Below, piece after piece: positions 9,673 to 19,303 of a DNA stretch of 64,000 bases. The stretch is from Rhizobium freirei PRF 81 (GTDB taxonomy: Bacteria > Pseudomonadota > Alphaproteobacteria > Rhizobiales > Rhizobiaceae): the NCBI RefSeq assembly GCF_000359745.1, contig NZ_AQHN01000032.1, positions 1 through 64,000 on the forward strand, read 5' to 3'. Numbering within the stretch: position 1 is the stretch's first letter; every line of letters starts with the position of its first letter. The notes under the pieces were generated by a model. The model did no database searches, was not told where the DNA came from, and saw only the letters and a program-made list of their open reading frames with translations. The position numbers and the translations under genes are program-made.

Positions 9673-10926
9673 CTAGATGACGAGCTTCAGGTGGCTGGAC
9701 AAGACCAAGCCAGCGGCCCCTCGCAATGCCGTATGACCTTCTCCGATGCCATTCAGCGTGATCGAAATCTCCTGGTTCGGTCGCTTCTTGACCAACCGTT
9801 CGACATGTTGCCTGACGCGTTCGGCCGCGTCCGCGCCGCCGCCTGCAATGTCCCCATGCAGCACATAGGAGTTGAGTGACAGGGTCTGCTGCAGGTTGAG
9901 GATCCCGAAGGCGACGTTTCTGGTATAGCGGTCCAGCAGACCATTCGCAGCTTCGGCGCCTTCTGCTGCCTCTTTGACGAGGCGAGCACAGGTGACGCTT
10001 TCAGGGTTTGCGAAGCCAAGTCGGGCCGCTTCACGCCGCAGCCAGGGTAGGGCGGCGACTGTTTCCCAGCATCCGTGCTTGCCGCAATTGCAGAGTTCCC
10101 CATCGATTTGCACGACGGTATGGCCTAGTTCGCCGCCGGAGCCGGCAAGGCCCCGGTAGACCCGTCCGTCGATGTAGAAAGCGCCGCCCAATACCTCACC
10201 GGTATAGATCGCCGCGAAGTTTTGTTGGCCCCGTCCCGGCCCGAACCACCGGTCGCCAACGAGAAGCGCGCGCGGATGATGGTCGATGACAACAGGCAAT
10301 GAGAAATGCGCCTGCAGGATATCGACCAAGTGGAGGCCAGTCAGAACGGGCGCAAGATTGACGGCGAGGATCACCCCGTTGTCGCTGTCGATCATGCCCC
10401 CCGAGGCGATGCCGATCCCGAACGGTGCCTGGTGGGCTTGGGAAAGCGTCGCGGACAAGGTGTCCTTGATGATCGCCAGGAACGCACCCCTATCGCCATG
10501 CGGATCGAATTGCGCTTTGGTGAGGGCTTTGATATCGCCGCTGAGCGTCACAAGGCATGTCTGGATCCTGCCGGGCAAGAGAAGCACGGCGCCTAGCATT
10601 GGTGCTTCAGGATTGAAATAGATCGGACGCGCCGGCTTACCGCCCTTGAAGTCTGAGGGCACTGCGTCGCCTTCGACGAGCAGGCCCTCCTCGATCATCG
10701 GCTGGACGATTCCCGTGATCGTCGTGCGATTGACGCCCGCCAGACGGGCAAGCTCGGCGCGGCTTTTCGGACCGTTGTCGTACAACGCCTGCAGCACCCG
10801 ACCGCGATTGATCTCGCCGAGGGTCGACTGCGAAACGAGCCTTACATTGCCACTTTCGCCAGCAAGCGTGTCCTTGTTGGGACCGCGCTGCCCCAGCGAA
10901 TAGGATGGCTGATTCTCGAACTTCAA
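9673..10926 (-). CDS. ROK-family transcriptional repressor (NagC/XylR type)
   Basis: The 417-residue protein has an N-terminal winged helix (SRAELARLAGVNRTTITGIV, about residues 55-75) and a C-terminal ROK sugar-kinase-like domain. The zinc-binding motif CNCGKHGCWE is present near residue 278. The position that holds the catalytic Asp in ROK kinases reads VIDHHPRALL, so it is probably a sensor without kinase activity. The start appears to be TTG at 10926 with GGAGA upstream. It is transcribed away from a sugar ABC transporter operon, which it likely represses until a sugar binds. A paralogue lies at 47671-48972. Confidence 0.9.
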   Translation of the reverse strand: MKFENQPSYSLGQRGPNKDTLAGESGNVRLVSQSTLGEINRGRVLQALYDNGPKSRAELARLAGVNRTTITGIVQPMIEEGLLVEGDAVPSDFKGGKPARPIYFNPEAPMLGAVLLLPGRIQTCLVTLSGDIKALTKAQFDPHGDRGAFLAIIKDTLSATLSQAHQAPFGIGIASGGMIDSDNGVILAVNLAPVLTGLHLVDILQAHFSLPVVIDHHPRALLVGDRWFGPGRGQQNFAAIYTGEVLGGAFYIDGRVYRGLAGSGGELGHTVVQIDGELCNCGKHGCWETVAALPWLRREAARLGFANPESVTCARLVKEAAEGAEAANGLLDRYTRNVAFGILNLQQTLSLNSYVLHGDIAGGGADAAERVRQHVERLVKKRPNQEISITLNGIGEGHTALRGAAGLVLSSHLKLVI

Positions 10927-11197
10927 CTTGCATCTCCGATTTGCCAGCCCCGTCGTTCTAGCTTGAGAGCGCTTGCTCGACCAGATGGCGCTTGATGGCT
11001 TACCGCAACAGATGCGGAGGCTTTAGCCGCGGGAACGCCCGAACGCACCTTCTTGACAGTACCATAAGTTTGTGCGAAGTACAAACAAACTGTTGGCAAT
11101 GGCAGATGAGGGGTAACAATCGAACTCGAGCTCGGCGCCGTGAAGGTTTCCCGTGGTCGGATGAGGTTGGATTTAAGAACAACTGAGGAGGCACCAC
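10927..11197. promoter_or_regulatory. Divergent control region between ROK repressor and ABC operon
   Basis: These 271 bp separate two divergent transcription units and must carry both promoters. GAGAGCGCTTGCTC near 10965-10980 is a partial palindrome that could serve as an operator. No promoter boxes are assigned with confidence. Confidence 0.45.
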
Positions 11198-12664
11198 ATG
11201 ACATTCGATATTGGAAATATGTCGCGCCGGAACATGCTGAAGTCGGCATCTGTCGCCGCTCTCTTGGCATCGAGCGCGGGCGCGCTTGTCGCGCCACGGC
11301 GTGCGTCTGCCCAAGACGCGAAGACCATACGCGTTCTGTCGGTCGAAGATCCATTCTTCTTCTCGATGAAAGCCATGATCCCGGAATTCGAAAAGGAAAC
11401 GGGCATCAAGGTCGAGCTCGAAAGCCTCTCTTACGACGCGTTGCAGACCCGCCTTGTCTCGGCCTTCGTCGCCAAGACGTCGGACGCGGACGTCATCGCG
11501 GTCGACCAGATGTGGCTCGGGCAGTATCTCGACAACGGCTGGATCATCTCGCTCAACGACTACATCGCCAAGGATAGTGATATCGATCTCGCCGACTTCA
11601 TTCCCGAGGTCCTCTATTCGTCGAACATGTGGCGCGGGCAGATCGCCACACTGCCGGTTGCGGCCTATGCGCAAGGGGTGATGTACCGCAAGGACATCTT
11701 CGACAGCTTCGGCATCGCCGCGCCACCGACAAAGGCCTCTGAAGACTGGACATGGACGAAGTACATCGAGACGCTGAAGTCGCTCGAAGGCAAGTCCTTC
11801 GGTGGCAAGCCGCTCTTCCCGACGGTGATCTGCGGATCGCAGCCGTCCCCGATCACCCATATGTTCACCCAGCTTTCCGCCAGTCACGGCGCGAACTGGT
11901 TCAAATCCTTCCCCGGCGCACCGTGGGACTTCTCGCCGCAGCTCACAGGTCCTGCCTGGTCAAAGTCGCTCGAGGTCTACCGGCAGCTTTACAAGCTCTC
12001 GCCGCCCGAGGCGATCAATTACGTCTGGTTCGATGCCGGCACCCGTTTCGCCAAGGGCGATATCGGCATGTTCTACTGGTGGACGCCGTATTTCTACCTG
12101 GTCAAGAACTCCGGCTACATGACCGGCAAGAAGTCCGATGTCATGGACAAGTATGCGACCGCAGCCCTGCCGAAGGCAGATGGCGTGGCGCAGACAGTCA
12201 GCCTCGGCGGCTGGAGCCTTGGCGTCCCGTCGAGTTCCGACCGGCAGGACAACGGTTACGCCTTCATAAAGTGGGCGACGTCAAAGGCGACCCAGAAGAA
12301 GATGGCTGAGTGGCCGGACCTCAATTTCCAGTTCTCGGATTTTGCCCGCAAGTCGCTCTACGAAGACGCGGACGTCAAGAAGATCTATTCATACCTCGAT
12401 GTCCAGTACGACATGATGAAGCAGGGCAACGGCAAGATAACGCGTCCGCCGGTTCCGGGTTATACCGCGGTCGAAAGTGTGCTCGGCCTGACGCTCAACC
12501 AGCTTCTGACCGGCAGCGAAGATCCGAAGACCGCGCTGGAGCGCGCCAACAGCCTCTTCGAAAGCATCCTCAAGGGCAATCTGATGATCCCCTACCAGAA
12601 GGAAAGCTACGCTGACACGCTCGACGGCGCCAAGGCGCTGATCGGCAAGCTCGGCAAGGCGTAA
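11198..12664 (+). CDS. Extracellular sugar-binding protein of an ABC transporter
   Basis: The 488-residue protein starts at ATG 11198, with GAGGAG at 11185-11190. The N-terminus carries a twin-arginine-like signal SRRNMLK followed by a hydrophobic stretch and an A-rich cleavage site (ASAQDA), so export by Tat is likely. The mature part is a family 1 solute-binding protein, with KVELESLSYDALQTRL, SDADVIAVDQMWLGQY and LSLGGWSLGVPSSS typical of binding proteins for oligosaccharides or polyols. It delivers substrate to the permeases encoded next. Substrate is not predictable from sequence alone. Confidence 0.9.
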   Translation: MTFDIGNMSRRNMLKSASVAALLASSAGALVAPRRASAQDAKTIRVLSVEDPFFFSMKAMIPEFEKETGIKVELESLSYDALQTRLVSAFVAKTSDADVIAVDQMWLGQYLDNGWIISLNDYIAKDSDIDLADFIPEVLYSSNMWRGQIATLPVAAYAQGVMYRKDIFDSFGIAAPPTKASEDWTWTKYIETLKSLEGKSFGGKPLFPTVICGSQPSPITHMFTQLSASHGANWFKSFPGAPWDFSPQLTGPAWSKSLEVYRQLYKLSPPEAINYVWFDAGTRFAKGDIGMFYWWTPYFYLVKNSGYMTGKKSDVMDKYATAALPKADGVAQTVSLGGWSLGVPSSSDRQDNGYAFIKWATSKATQKKMAEWPDLNFQFSDFARKSLYEDADVKKIYSYLDVQYDMMKQGNGKITRPPVPGYTAVESVLGLTLNQLLTGSEDPKTALERANSLFESILKGNLMIPYQKESYADTLDGAKALIGKLGKA

Positions 12665-12737
12665 TGGAATTCTTCTCGGGCCGGCGCGGAAACGCTCGCG
12701 CCGGCGGTCATCCGCCAAGAAGAACTGGACTTCGACG

Positions 12738-13667
12738 ATGCACACGACAGCCATTCGCTCCTTGCCAACGCTTACGCCCGTCCGGCGCGGCTTCGTCCGC
12801 CGCAACCTGCCTTACCTGTTGATCGCGCCTTCCGTGATTATGCTGTTGGCGCTGATCGCCTACCCGCTGCTCTTCGCTCTCAAATCCAGCTTTTACTTCT
12901 GGAACTTGCAGGTCGGGCCGCAGCCTTTGGCTTTCGTCGGCATCGACAATTACGTCCAGGCGCTCGATGCGTTCGATTTTCGCGCCGCACTTACCAACAC
13001 GCTGATCCTTTCGGTGCTCGGCACGGCGATTGAGTTTTCGCTCGGCCTGGCGATCGCACTGGTGCTGCTCAAGGCGCTGCCCGGCATGAATGTCGTACGC
13101 GCGCTGCTGATCCTGCCAACCACGATCGCGCCGATCGTCGTCGGCTTCCTGTTTCGCTATCTTTATGATCCGGGCGGCGGTCTCGTGACATGGGTGCTGC
13201 AGTCGCTCTGGCTACCGGTGCCGGCGGAGGGCATCCTCGGGTCACCGACGACTGCGCTTGCCGCCATACTCTTCGTCGACATCTGGCAGTGGACGCCGTT
13301 CTTCGCCATCGTCCTCTATGCGAGCCTGCTTTCCGTTCCCGACGAGATCATCGAGGCGGCGCGTCTCGATCGCGCATCGGCCTGGACGATCCTGATGCGC
13401 ATCAAGCTGCCTCTCATCCGGCGCACCGCGACCATCATCGTCATGCTGCGCTTCATGCAGATCTTCAACACCTTCGACACGGTGCTGGTGCTGACCCGCG
13501 GCGGGCCGGGGACCTCGACACGCACACTCGGCTATTCGCTCTACGAACAGGGTCTGGTGAACTTCAATGTCGGGTTGGTGAGTGCCCAGACGTGGATCAC
13601 GGTGCTGATCGTCAACGTCATCATCGCCCTCTACGTGTTCTTCGCCTTCCGCAATGAGGAGTGGTGA
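12738..13667 (+). CDS. ABC sugar permease, MalF/UgpA type
   Basis: The 309-residue inner-membrane protein has about six helices and the EAA loop EAARLDRASAWTILMRIKLP (about residues 212-231), which contacts the ATPase. It pairs with the MalG-type permease that starts 2 bp after its stop. Such heterodimers form the pore of carbohydrate importers of the CUT1 class. It lies second in the operon after the binding protein. Confidence 0.92.
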   Translation: MHTTAIRSLPTLTPVRRGFVRRNLPYLLIAPSVIMLLALIAYPLLFALKSSFYFWNLQVGPQPLAFVGIDNYVQALDAFDFRAALTNTLILSVLGTAIEFSLGLAIALVLLKALPGMNVVRALLILPTTIAPIVVGFLFRYLYDPGGGLVTWVLQSLWLPVPAEGILGSPTTALAAILFVDIWQWTPFFAIVLYASLLSVPDEIIEAARLDRASAWTILMRIKLPLIRRTATIIVMLRFMQIFNTFDTVLVLTRGGPGTSTRTLGYSLYEQGLVNFNVGLVSAQTWITVLIVNVIIALYVFFAFRNEEW

Positions 13668-13668
13668 C

Positions 13669-14499
13669 ATGGCCAGCCGCAAGACCTTCTATACTGCGCT
13701 CACCTATGCCGCCGGCCTCTTGTTCCTGGCGGTCTTCATCGGCCCGATCCTCTGGTTTCTGGCGCTCGCTATCCGGCCGGCAGAAACAGCGTTCGCGATG
13801 CCCCCGCAAGTGACCTTCGAACCGACGCTGGATGCCTTCCGCCACATCCTCGTCGATCCTGGCACGAACGCGCCGCAACTCGTGAACTCGCTCATCGTGG
13901 CGATCGGCGCGGTGTTGCTTAATCTGCCGTTCTCGGTGCCTGCCGCTTACGCGCTCTCGCGCTTTAAGATGCGGGGCAAGAAGAACATCATGCTCTGGTA
14001 TCTCGGCCTGTTGATGGCGCCGCCGATTGCCTTCCTGATTCCGTATTTCGTGTTGATCACGCGGGTCGGCCTGCAAGGTTCGTATTTGTCGATGGTGCTG
14101 GTGCTGCAGACGTTGACGATCCCGTTTTCGGTCTGGCTGATGAAGAGCTTTATCGACGAGGTGCCGGCGGAGCTGGAGGAGGCGGCCCGCGTCGACGGCG
14201 CCCGCTGGCACACGATCATGTGGCGCATCACGCTGCCGATCGTCCGCCCCGGGATCATTGTCACCTCGATGTTCGCTTTCGTCTTTGCCTGGAACAACGC
14301 GGCCTTCCCACTGGTGCTGAGCTCGCGTTCAACCGCCACCCTTCCGATCGGAACGCTCGGATATTTCGCCACCAGCGGCGTGACCTGGAACTACATCGCA
14401 GCCGCCGCCGTGCTCGCGATGATCCCGCCGATGATCATCTTCCTGGTCTTCGACCGTTACGTCGTGCGCGGTCTCACCTTCGGCTCGGTGAAGGGCTGA
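13669..14499 (+). CDS. ABC sugar permease, MalG/UgpE type
   Basis: The 276-residue membrane protein has six predicted helices and the EAA motif EEAARVDGARWHTIMWRITL. The start MASRKTFY at 13669 is chosen because it nearly abuts the upstream stop, indicating translational coupling. It forms the second half of the CUT1 transporter pore with the preceding gene product. Confidence 0.92.
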   Translation: MASRKTFYTALTYAAGLLFLAVFIGPILWFLALAIRPAETAFAMPPQVTFEPTLDAFRHILVDPGTNAPQLVNSLIVAIGAVLLNLPFSVPAAYALSRFKMRGKKNIMLWYLGLLMAPPIAFLIPYFVLITRVGLQGSYLSMVLVLQTLTIPFSVWLMKSFIDEVPAELEEAARVDGARWHTIMWRITLPIVRPGIIVTSMFAFVFAWNNAAFPLVLSSRSTATLPIGTLGYFATSGVTWNYIAAAAVLAMIPPMIIFLVFDRYVVRGLTFGSVKG

Positions 14500-14529
14500 T
14501 CTTTTACGGTTTGAATGGAGTCATATAAA

Positions 14530-15555
14530 ATGAGCAAACTTCGCATCGGCGTCATCGGCGCCGGCCTTTGGGGCAATAACCACGCCCACACCTTCAACGT
14601 GCTGCCGGAGACCGAACTGGTTGGCGTCTGCGACCTCGACGAGGGCAGGGCGCTGAAGATGAAGGAGAGTTTTGGCGCAATCGAAGCGTTCACCGACTAT
14701 CAGAAGCTCATCGCCAGCGACCGGATCGACGCGGTGTCCGTCGCCACACCCGACTTTACCCACACACCGATCATCCTTGCAGCGCTCAAGGCCGGCAAAC
14801 ATGTCTTGAGCGAAAAGCCCCTCGCGACCACAGTCAAGGAAGCAGAAGAGATCGCCGAGGCTGCCGCAAAGTCCAAGGGCAAGTTGATGATCGACTTCCA
14901 CAATCGTGTGAACCCGATCCTGGCGCAGGTTCGCGACATGATCCAGGAGGGCCAAATCGGGCTTGCCAAGCACGGCACGGCGCGCCTTTCCAACACGACC
15001 TTCGTTCCCTTCGAAATGCTGAGCTGGGCCGCGAAATCCTCCGCACTCTGGTTCCTGGGCAGCCATCTGGTCGATGTATTGCGCTTCATCCTCGAAGACG
15101 AGGTGACCCGCGTCTACGCCGTGGCCCGTTCCGGGACGCTTGCCGCCGGCGGCGTCGACACCAAGGATTTCCATGCCTCGATCCTCGAATTTTCCAGAGG
15201 CACTGTCGTGACCATGGAAAACAGCTGGATCCTGTCGCGCGACAACCCTTCGCTTGTCGATTTCAAGGTGGAAGTCGTCGGCGAAAAGGGTCAGATCCAG
15301 GCTGATCCCACCCATAGCGGCGGCCTGCGCCGTATCGTCGATGGTGGCATGCGGTTCAACGACTACATCGGCATGACGCCGACGGGTGCAACCCGCATCG
15401 GCGGCTTCGTGCAGGAATCCATCGCGCGCTTCGTCGATAGCGTCGTGCGTGGCGTGCCCCTGCTTGCCGACGCCAATGATGGGCTTGCCAACACCAAGGT
15501 ACTGGCTGCGATTGAGGAGTCCGTCGCCAGCGGCAAGCCCGTGACCATCGGCTGA
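14530..15555 (+). CDS. Gfo/Idh/MocA-family NAD(P)-dependent oxidoreductase
   Basis: The 341-residue protein starts MSKLRIGVIGAGLWGNNHA, a Rossmann fold with GxGxxG, followed by the family signature EKPLATTVKEAEEIAEAA (residues about 94-111). GGAG lies 9 nt before ATG 14530. The catalytic Lys of the EKP motif is present. Members oxidise or epimerise sugars, inositols or amino sugars. Its place inside the transporter operon, between permease and ATPase genes, indicates that it acts on the imported substrate. It could be an inositol- or sugar-dehydrogenase. Confidence 0.9.
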   Translation: MSKLRIGVIGAGLWGNNHAHTFNVLPETELVGVCDLDEGRALKMKESFGAIEAFTDYQKLIASDRIDAVSVATPDFTHTPIILAALKAGKHVLSEKPLATTVKEAEEIAEAAAKSKGKLMIDFHNRVNPILAQVRDMIQEGQIGLAKHGTARLSNTTFVPFEMLSWAAKSSALWFLGSHLVDVLRFILEDEVTRVYAVARSGTLAAGGVDTKDFHASILEFSRGTVVTMENSWILSRDNPSLVDFKVEVVGEKGQIQADPTHSGGLRRIVDGGMRFNDYIGMTPTGATRIGGFVQESIARFVDSVVRGVPLLADANDGLANTKVLAAIEESVASGKPVTIG

Positions 15556-15632
15556 TGGCGTGACCAATCTTACGAGGCACGCCATCCGACCCGATGACTT
15601 GCCTCGCCACGTGATACTGGGAGAAGAACTAT

Positions 15633-16799
15633 ATGGCGTCCATGACCTTTGACGGGATTGGAAAAACCTATCCGGACGGGACCGTCGCCGTCGCCAATGT
15701 GAGCTTCACGGTCGGCGACGGTGAATTCGTCGTGCTGGTCGGACCGTCGGGCTGCGGCAAATCTACGCTTCTGCGGATGGCGGCCGGGCTCGAGCAGCTC
15801 AATAGCGGCCGGCTGCTTATGGACGATCAGGATGTCACCAACACCGAGCCGCAGGACCGCGACATCGCGATGGTATTCCAGAACTATGCGCTGTATCCGC
15901 ACATGACGGTCTACGAGAACATGGCCTTCGGCCTGCAGCAGCGCAAAATGCCGAAGGACAAGATCGAGAAGCTTGTGCGCGACGCAGCCGAGATGCTCGA
16001 CCTTACGAAATACCTGAACCGCAAGCCGGGCGCGCTCTCCGGCGGTCAGCGACAGCGCGTCGCGATGGGTCGGGCGATCGTCCGTCATCCGATGGCATTC
16101 CTGATGGACGAACCGCTGTCCAATCTCGACGCCAAGCTGCGCGTCCAGATGCGGGCCGAGCTCAAGCTTTTAAACCAGCGTCTTGGCGTTACTACGCTCT
16201 ACGTCACCCATGACCAGGTCGAAGCGATGACGATGGGTGACAGGGTTGCTGTGCTGAAGCCTGTCGCTGATGCCGGCGAGAGCAACCTGCAGCAGATCGA
16301 CACGCCGCAGCGGCTTTACGACCGGCCGGCGAATTTGTTCGTTGCCGGTTTTATCGGTTCGCCTGCGATGAATTTCGTCCGGGCCGACCTTGAGGCGGAC
16401 GGGGCAAGCCTGCGCGCGACGATCGCGGGAACCGGGATTGCGTTTCCGGTTCCCGCGAGTGCCGCATTGTCTGCCTATGCCGGACGGCAGGTGATCGCCG
16501 GGATACGCCCGGAAATGTTTCTGGTGTGCAAAGAGCATGAAGCGCTGTTCAACGAGCCGATCCCGGTTGCCGAAGCGCTCGGCCCCGACACCTTCGTCTT
16601 TTTCGACATTGCCTCTCCGCCCGTCGACATCAGCGACGTGGAGGATCCGCCAGAGTTCAAACGAAAGGGCACGAACCGGCTGGTGGCGCGTATCCCGCCA
16701 GTATCGACGCCCGCGCCCAACAAGCGCCTGCCGCTGACCGTCCATCTGGAAAAGCTGCACTGGTTCGATCCGCAAACAGGAGCTGCCATTCGCGACTGA
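15633..16799 (+). CDS. ABC transporter ATPase, MalK/UgpC type
   Basis: The 388-residue protein has Walker [10 protein letters not shown] (about residue 35), the Q loop, the signature [14 protein letters not shown], Walker [13 protein letters not shown] and the H-loop [12 protein letters not shown]-terminal regulatory TOBE/OB region follows (about 240-388). It energises the CUT1 importer encoded upstream. It is the last gene of the operon: a terminator follows 60 bp after its stop. Confidence 0.93.
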   Translation: MASMTFDGIGKTYPDGTVAVANVSFTVGDGEFVVLVGPSGCGKSTLLRMAAGLEQLNSGRLLMDDQDVTNTEPQDRDIAMVFQNYALYPHMTVYENMAFGLQQRKMPKDKIEKLVRDAAEMLDLTKYLNRKPGALSGGQRQRVAMGRAIVRHPMAFLMDEPLSNLDAKLRVQMRAELKLLNQRLGVTTLYVTHDQVEAMTMGDRVAVLKPVADAGESNLQQIDTPQRLYDRPANLFVAGFIGSPAMNFVRADLEADGASLRATIAGTGIAFPVPASAALSAYAGRQVIAGIRPEMFLVCKEHEALFNEPIPVAEALGPDTFVFFDIASPPVDISDVEDPPEFKRKGTNRLVARIPPVSTPAPNKRLPLTVHLEKLHWFDPQTGAAIRD

Positions 16800-16859
16800 C
16801 CGGATGAAACGAGCAAGCGCTCGGATTTCCGGTCGTCTTGCCTGCCTCCCAGGGCGACT

Positions 16860-16901
16860 GGGGCTGTCGTCATTCAGGTCTCGGCGGCAGCCCCTTTTTT
16901 T
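16860..16901 (+). terminator. Rho-independent terminator of the sugar ABC operon
   Basis: GGGGCTGTCG (16860-16869) pairs with CGGCAGCCCC (16885-16894), a 10-bp GC-rich stem with one G-T pair, followed by seven T's (16895-16901). Confidence 0.88.
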
Positions 16902-16971
16902 AGTGGCTGGCTTTTTGGAACCCCGTGTTTGCGAACGCGGATATCAACATCATCTCAAAGGGGAGTGGCGT

Positions 16972-18890
16972 GTGAAACACGTTCCAATCGTTGGCAAGTT
17001 CTTCGTCGTTGTCGGCATGTTCGGGCTGGTGGCCCTCGGCCTCTCCCTCTACGAGACCCGGGAGTTGTTCAGGATCGACGCAGCCTACACCGACCTCCTG
17101 ACAAAGAACGCAGCCGCCGCCCTTCACCTGGCCCAATCCAACCGAAGCCTCCAGACAGCCCGCGCCAATATCGGCGACATGATCATGGCGCGCTCCAAAG
17201 ACGGCAGGGTGCGTGCTGAAGAAAGCCTCAAGGAGGCGCAGGAAAGCTTCGTCGCCTCCATGGATCTGGCGATCGCCGCGTTACCGGCGCAAGCCGACTT
17301 GCCGCCGTTGAAGACGGATGGGTTCGCAATCTTGACGACGACATGCGGTGCGGCAATCGCTGTTGGCCGAACGGCAGACAGCGAGGCCAGCATCGCCATG
17401 GTCCAGCAGCTCTTTCTGAGCATGTGCCAACCGGCATTCGCGGCAATATCGCCGAGATTTCAGTGGCGGCAGCCAAGATGATCGAGGATGCCGACCAAAA
17501 GCGCAGCGACGTTTCCGCCTTGGCCTCCGATACGTCGAAAAGGGCAATGGGCGGCGCCGTGATCGCTTTGGCAGCGGTGCTGGTTCTGGGCGTGCTTGCC
17601 GTTCGCGCCTGGATCGTCAAGCCGATCCGGCGGATCGCCGACACGATGACGACGCTGGCGGGCGGCAATCTCTCGGCAATTGTCGAAGGAACCGATCGTC
17701 GCGACGAGCTGGGCATGATGGCGAAATCGGTGCAGATATTCAAAGACAATGGGTTGCGAGCACGCGAGATGGAAAGAGACGTCGAAGCTGGCCGCGAGGC
17801 GCGCGAGCGCGAACGTGTGCGTGCGGAAGAGTTAGAGCGGGAGCGGGTAAGCAAGATGACGGAGGCCACCTCCAGCCTTGCTGAAGGTTTGAAGCATCTT
17901 GCCAGTGGCGACCTCACGTTCCGACTGGAACAACCGTTTGCCAGCGAATTCGAGCAACTGCGCGCCGACTTCAACGCTGCGCGCGAGCAATTGGCAACCG
18001 GCCTCCGGACGGTGGCAGTCGCCACTGCGGCGATCGATGGCGGTACATCGGAAATAAGCCAAAGTGCCCTCGAGCTTTCCAAGCGGACCGAGCAGCAGGC
18101 GGTCTCTCTTGAGGAAACCGCCGCCGCCCTTGATCAGGTTACACAAGGAGTTTCGAATTCCTCCAGGCGCACCGAGGAGGCCCGCCGCGCGGCAGCGGAC
18201 GCGAATACGTCGGCACGCAATTCTGCGGCCGTGATGGCAAAGGCGATCTCGGCTATGCAGGGCATCGAACATTCGTCCAACGAGATCGCGAATATCATCG
18301 GTGTCATCGACGAGATAGCGTTTCAGACGAACCTGCTTGCCTTGAATGCTGGCGTCGAGGCATCCCGGGCCGGCGAAGCCGGCAAAGGTTTTGCGGTTGT
18401 CGCCCAGGAAGTCCGAGAACTTGCTCAACGATCTGCCCAGGCGGCCAAGGGGATCAAGGAACTGATCCGCAATTCGACGGGCGAAGTGAGTTCCGGGGTA
18501 AAGCTGGTGCAGGAAACGGGACGAACGCTCGAAAAGATTGAGGAGGAGGTAGGCCTGATCAGCAGCCAGCTTTCTGCCATTGCGACGTCTGCAAACGAGC
18601 AGTCCGCTGCCCTTACGGAGATCAACAGCGCTGTGAACCGGATGGACCATGTCACCCAGCAAAACGCTTCCATGGCCGAGGAATATACTTCGGCAAGCAC
18701 ATCGCTGGCAGGGGAGGTCCGGCGTCTGCAGGATATCGTCACCGAGTTTCGGCTCGACGCCTCTGAGGACCTTTTGCAAGCTTTTGAGCGGTCAGGCGAC
18801 CTTCCGATGTCGGCAGGTTCGCCCGCGCTACGTCTCGTCGCTGATGTCAAGGGTGCTTTGGAGGGCTCACGCAAGGTTGCCGAGCATTGA
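16972..18890 (+). pseudogene. Methyl-accepting chemotaxis protein, one frameshift
   Basis: Translation from GTG 16972 (AAAGGGGAG upstream) gives a first membrane helix, a periplasmic helical sensor and QPAFAAIS. The frame is lost near 17440-17455 and continues in another frame as AEISVAAAKMIEDADQ. A second helix, HAMP domains and the full signalling hairpin follow (IDEIAFQTNLLALNAGVEA, the conserved tip). Corrected length is about 640 residues, normal for rhizobial MCPs. It would sense a ligand, perhaps the sugar of the adjacent transporter, and signal to CheA. One base change would restore it, so sequencing error is a real alternative. Confidence 0.85.
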
Positions 18891-19047
18891 TACGACGGCC
18901 CGCTCCTAAGCGGTCGCGCCCTAGGCATCGGTGCGTTTCTGAATGGTTATGGCCTGGGCGGACAGGTCGTAAGTTGCAAGCGGCCTTCGAACAGGTTGGC
19001 GAGCCAGGATTCCACGGACGAGGTGATCAGTTCGCAAAAGGTGTTTG

Positions 19048-19251
19048 ATGCCCAAATGGATACTCTCACCGATTGAAAGGTCTTGCCTGCTGTGGATAGC
19101 GCTCGGCAGAAGCATCGCAGAAATCGCGTTGTTGGAAGGAAAGAGCGAGGCAGACATCCGATCCTATCTTGAGCAGGCGGTCACCTCGGTCGGCGCGAGC
19201 TCTATAGAGGACGCGCTGAGGAAGATGAACTTCCATCGACCGTTACATTGA
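19048..19251 (+). CDS. Small LuxR-type helix-turn-helix protein
   Basis: The 67-residue product is nothing but a LuxR/GerE-like DNA-binding domain: LSPIERSCLLWIALGRSIAEIAL, then a degenerate recognition helix EGKSEADIRSYLEQAVTSVG. There is no receiver or ligand-binding domain. It could be a stand-alone regulator or the remnant of a larger LuxR-family gene. The start ATG 19048 lies two codons inside the longest frame. Confidence 0.5.
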   Translation: MPKWILSPIERSCLLWIALGRSIAEIALLEGKSEADIRSYLEQAVTSVGASSIEDALRKMNFHRPLH

Positions 19252-19303
19252 CCTCACGGCAAATATGGCGGCGTGCTTCGCTTGGGTCGAGTACGTTCCC
19301 TTC

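Noticed and set aside
14521..15585. 354-residue minus-strand open frame
   Set aside because: It is the complement of the Gfo/Idh oxidoreductase gene, with His/Asp-rich biased composition and no domain features.
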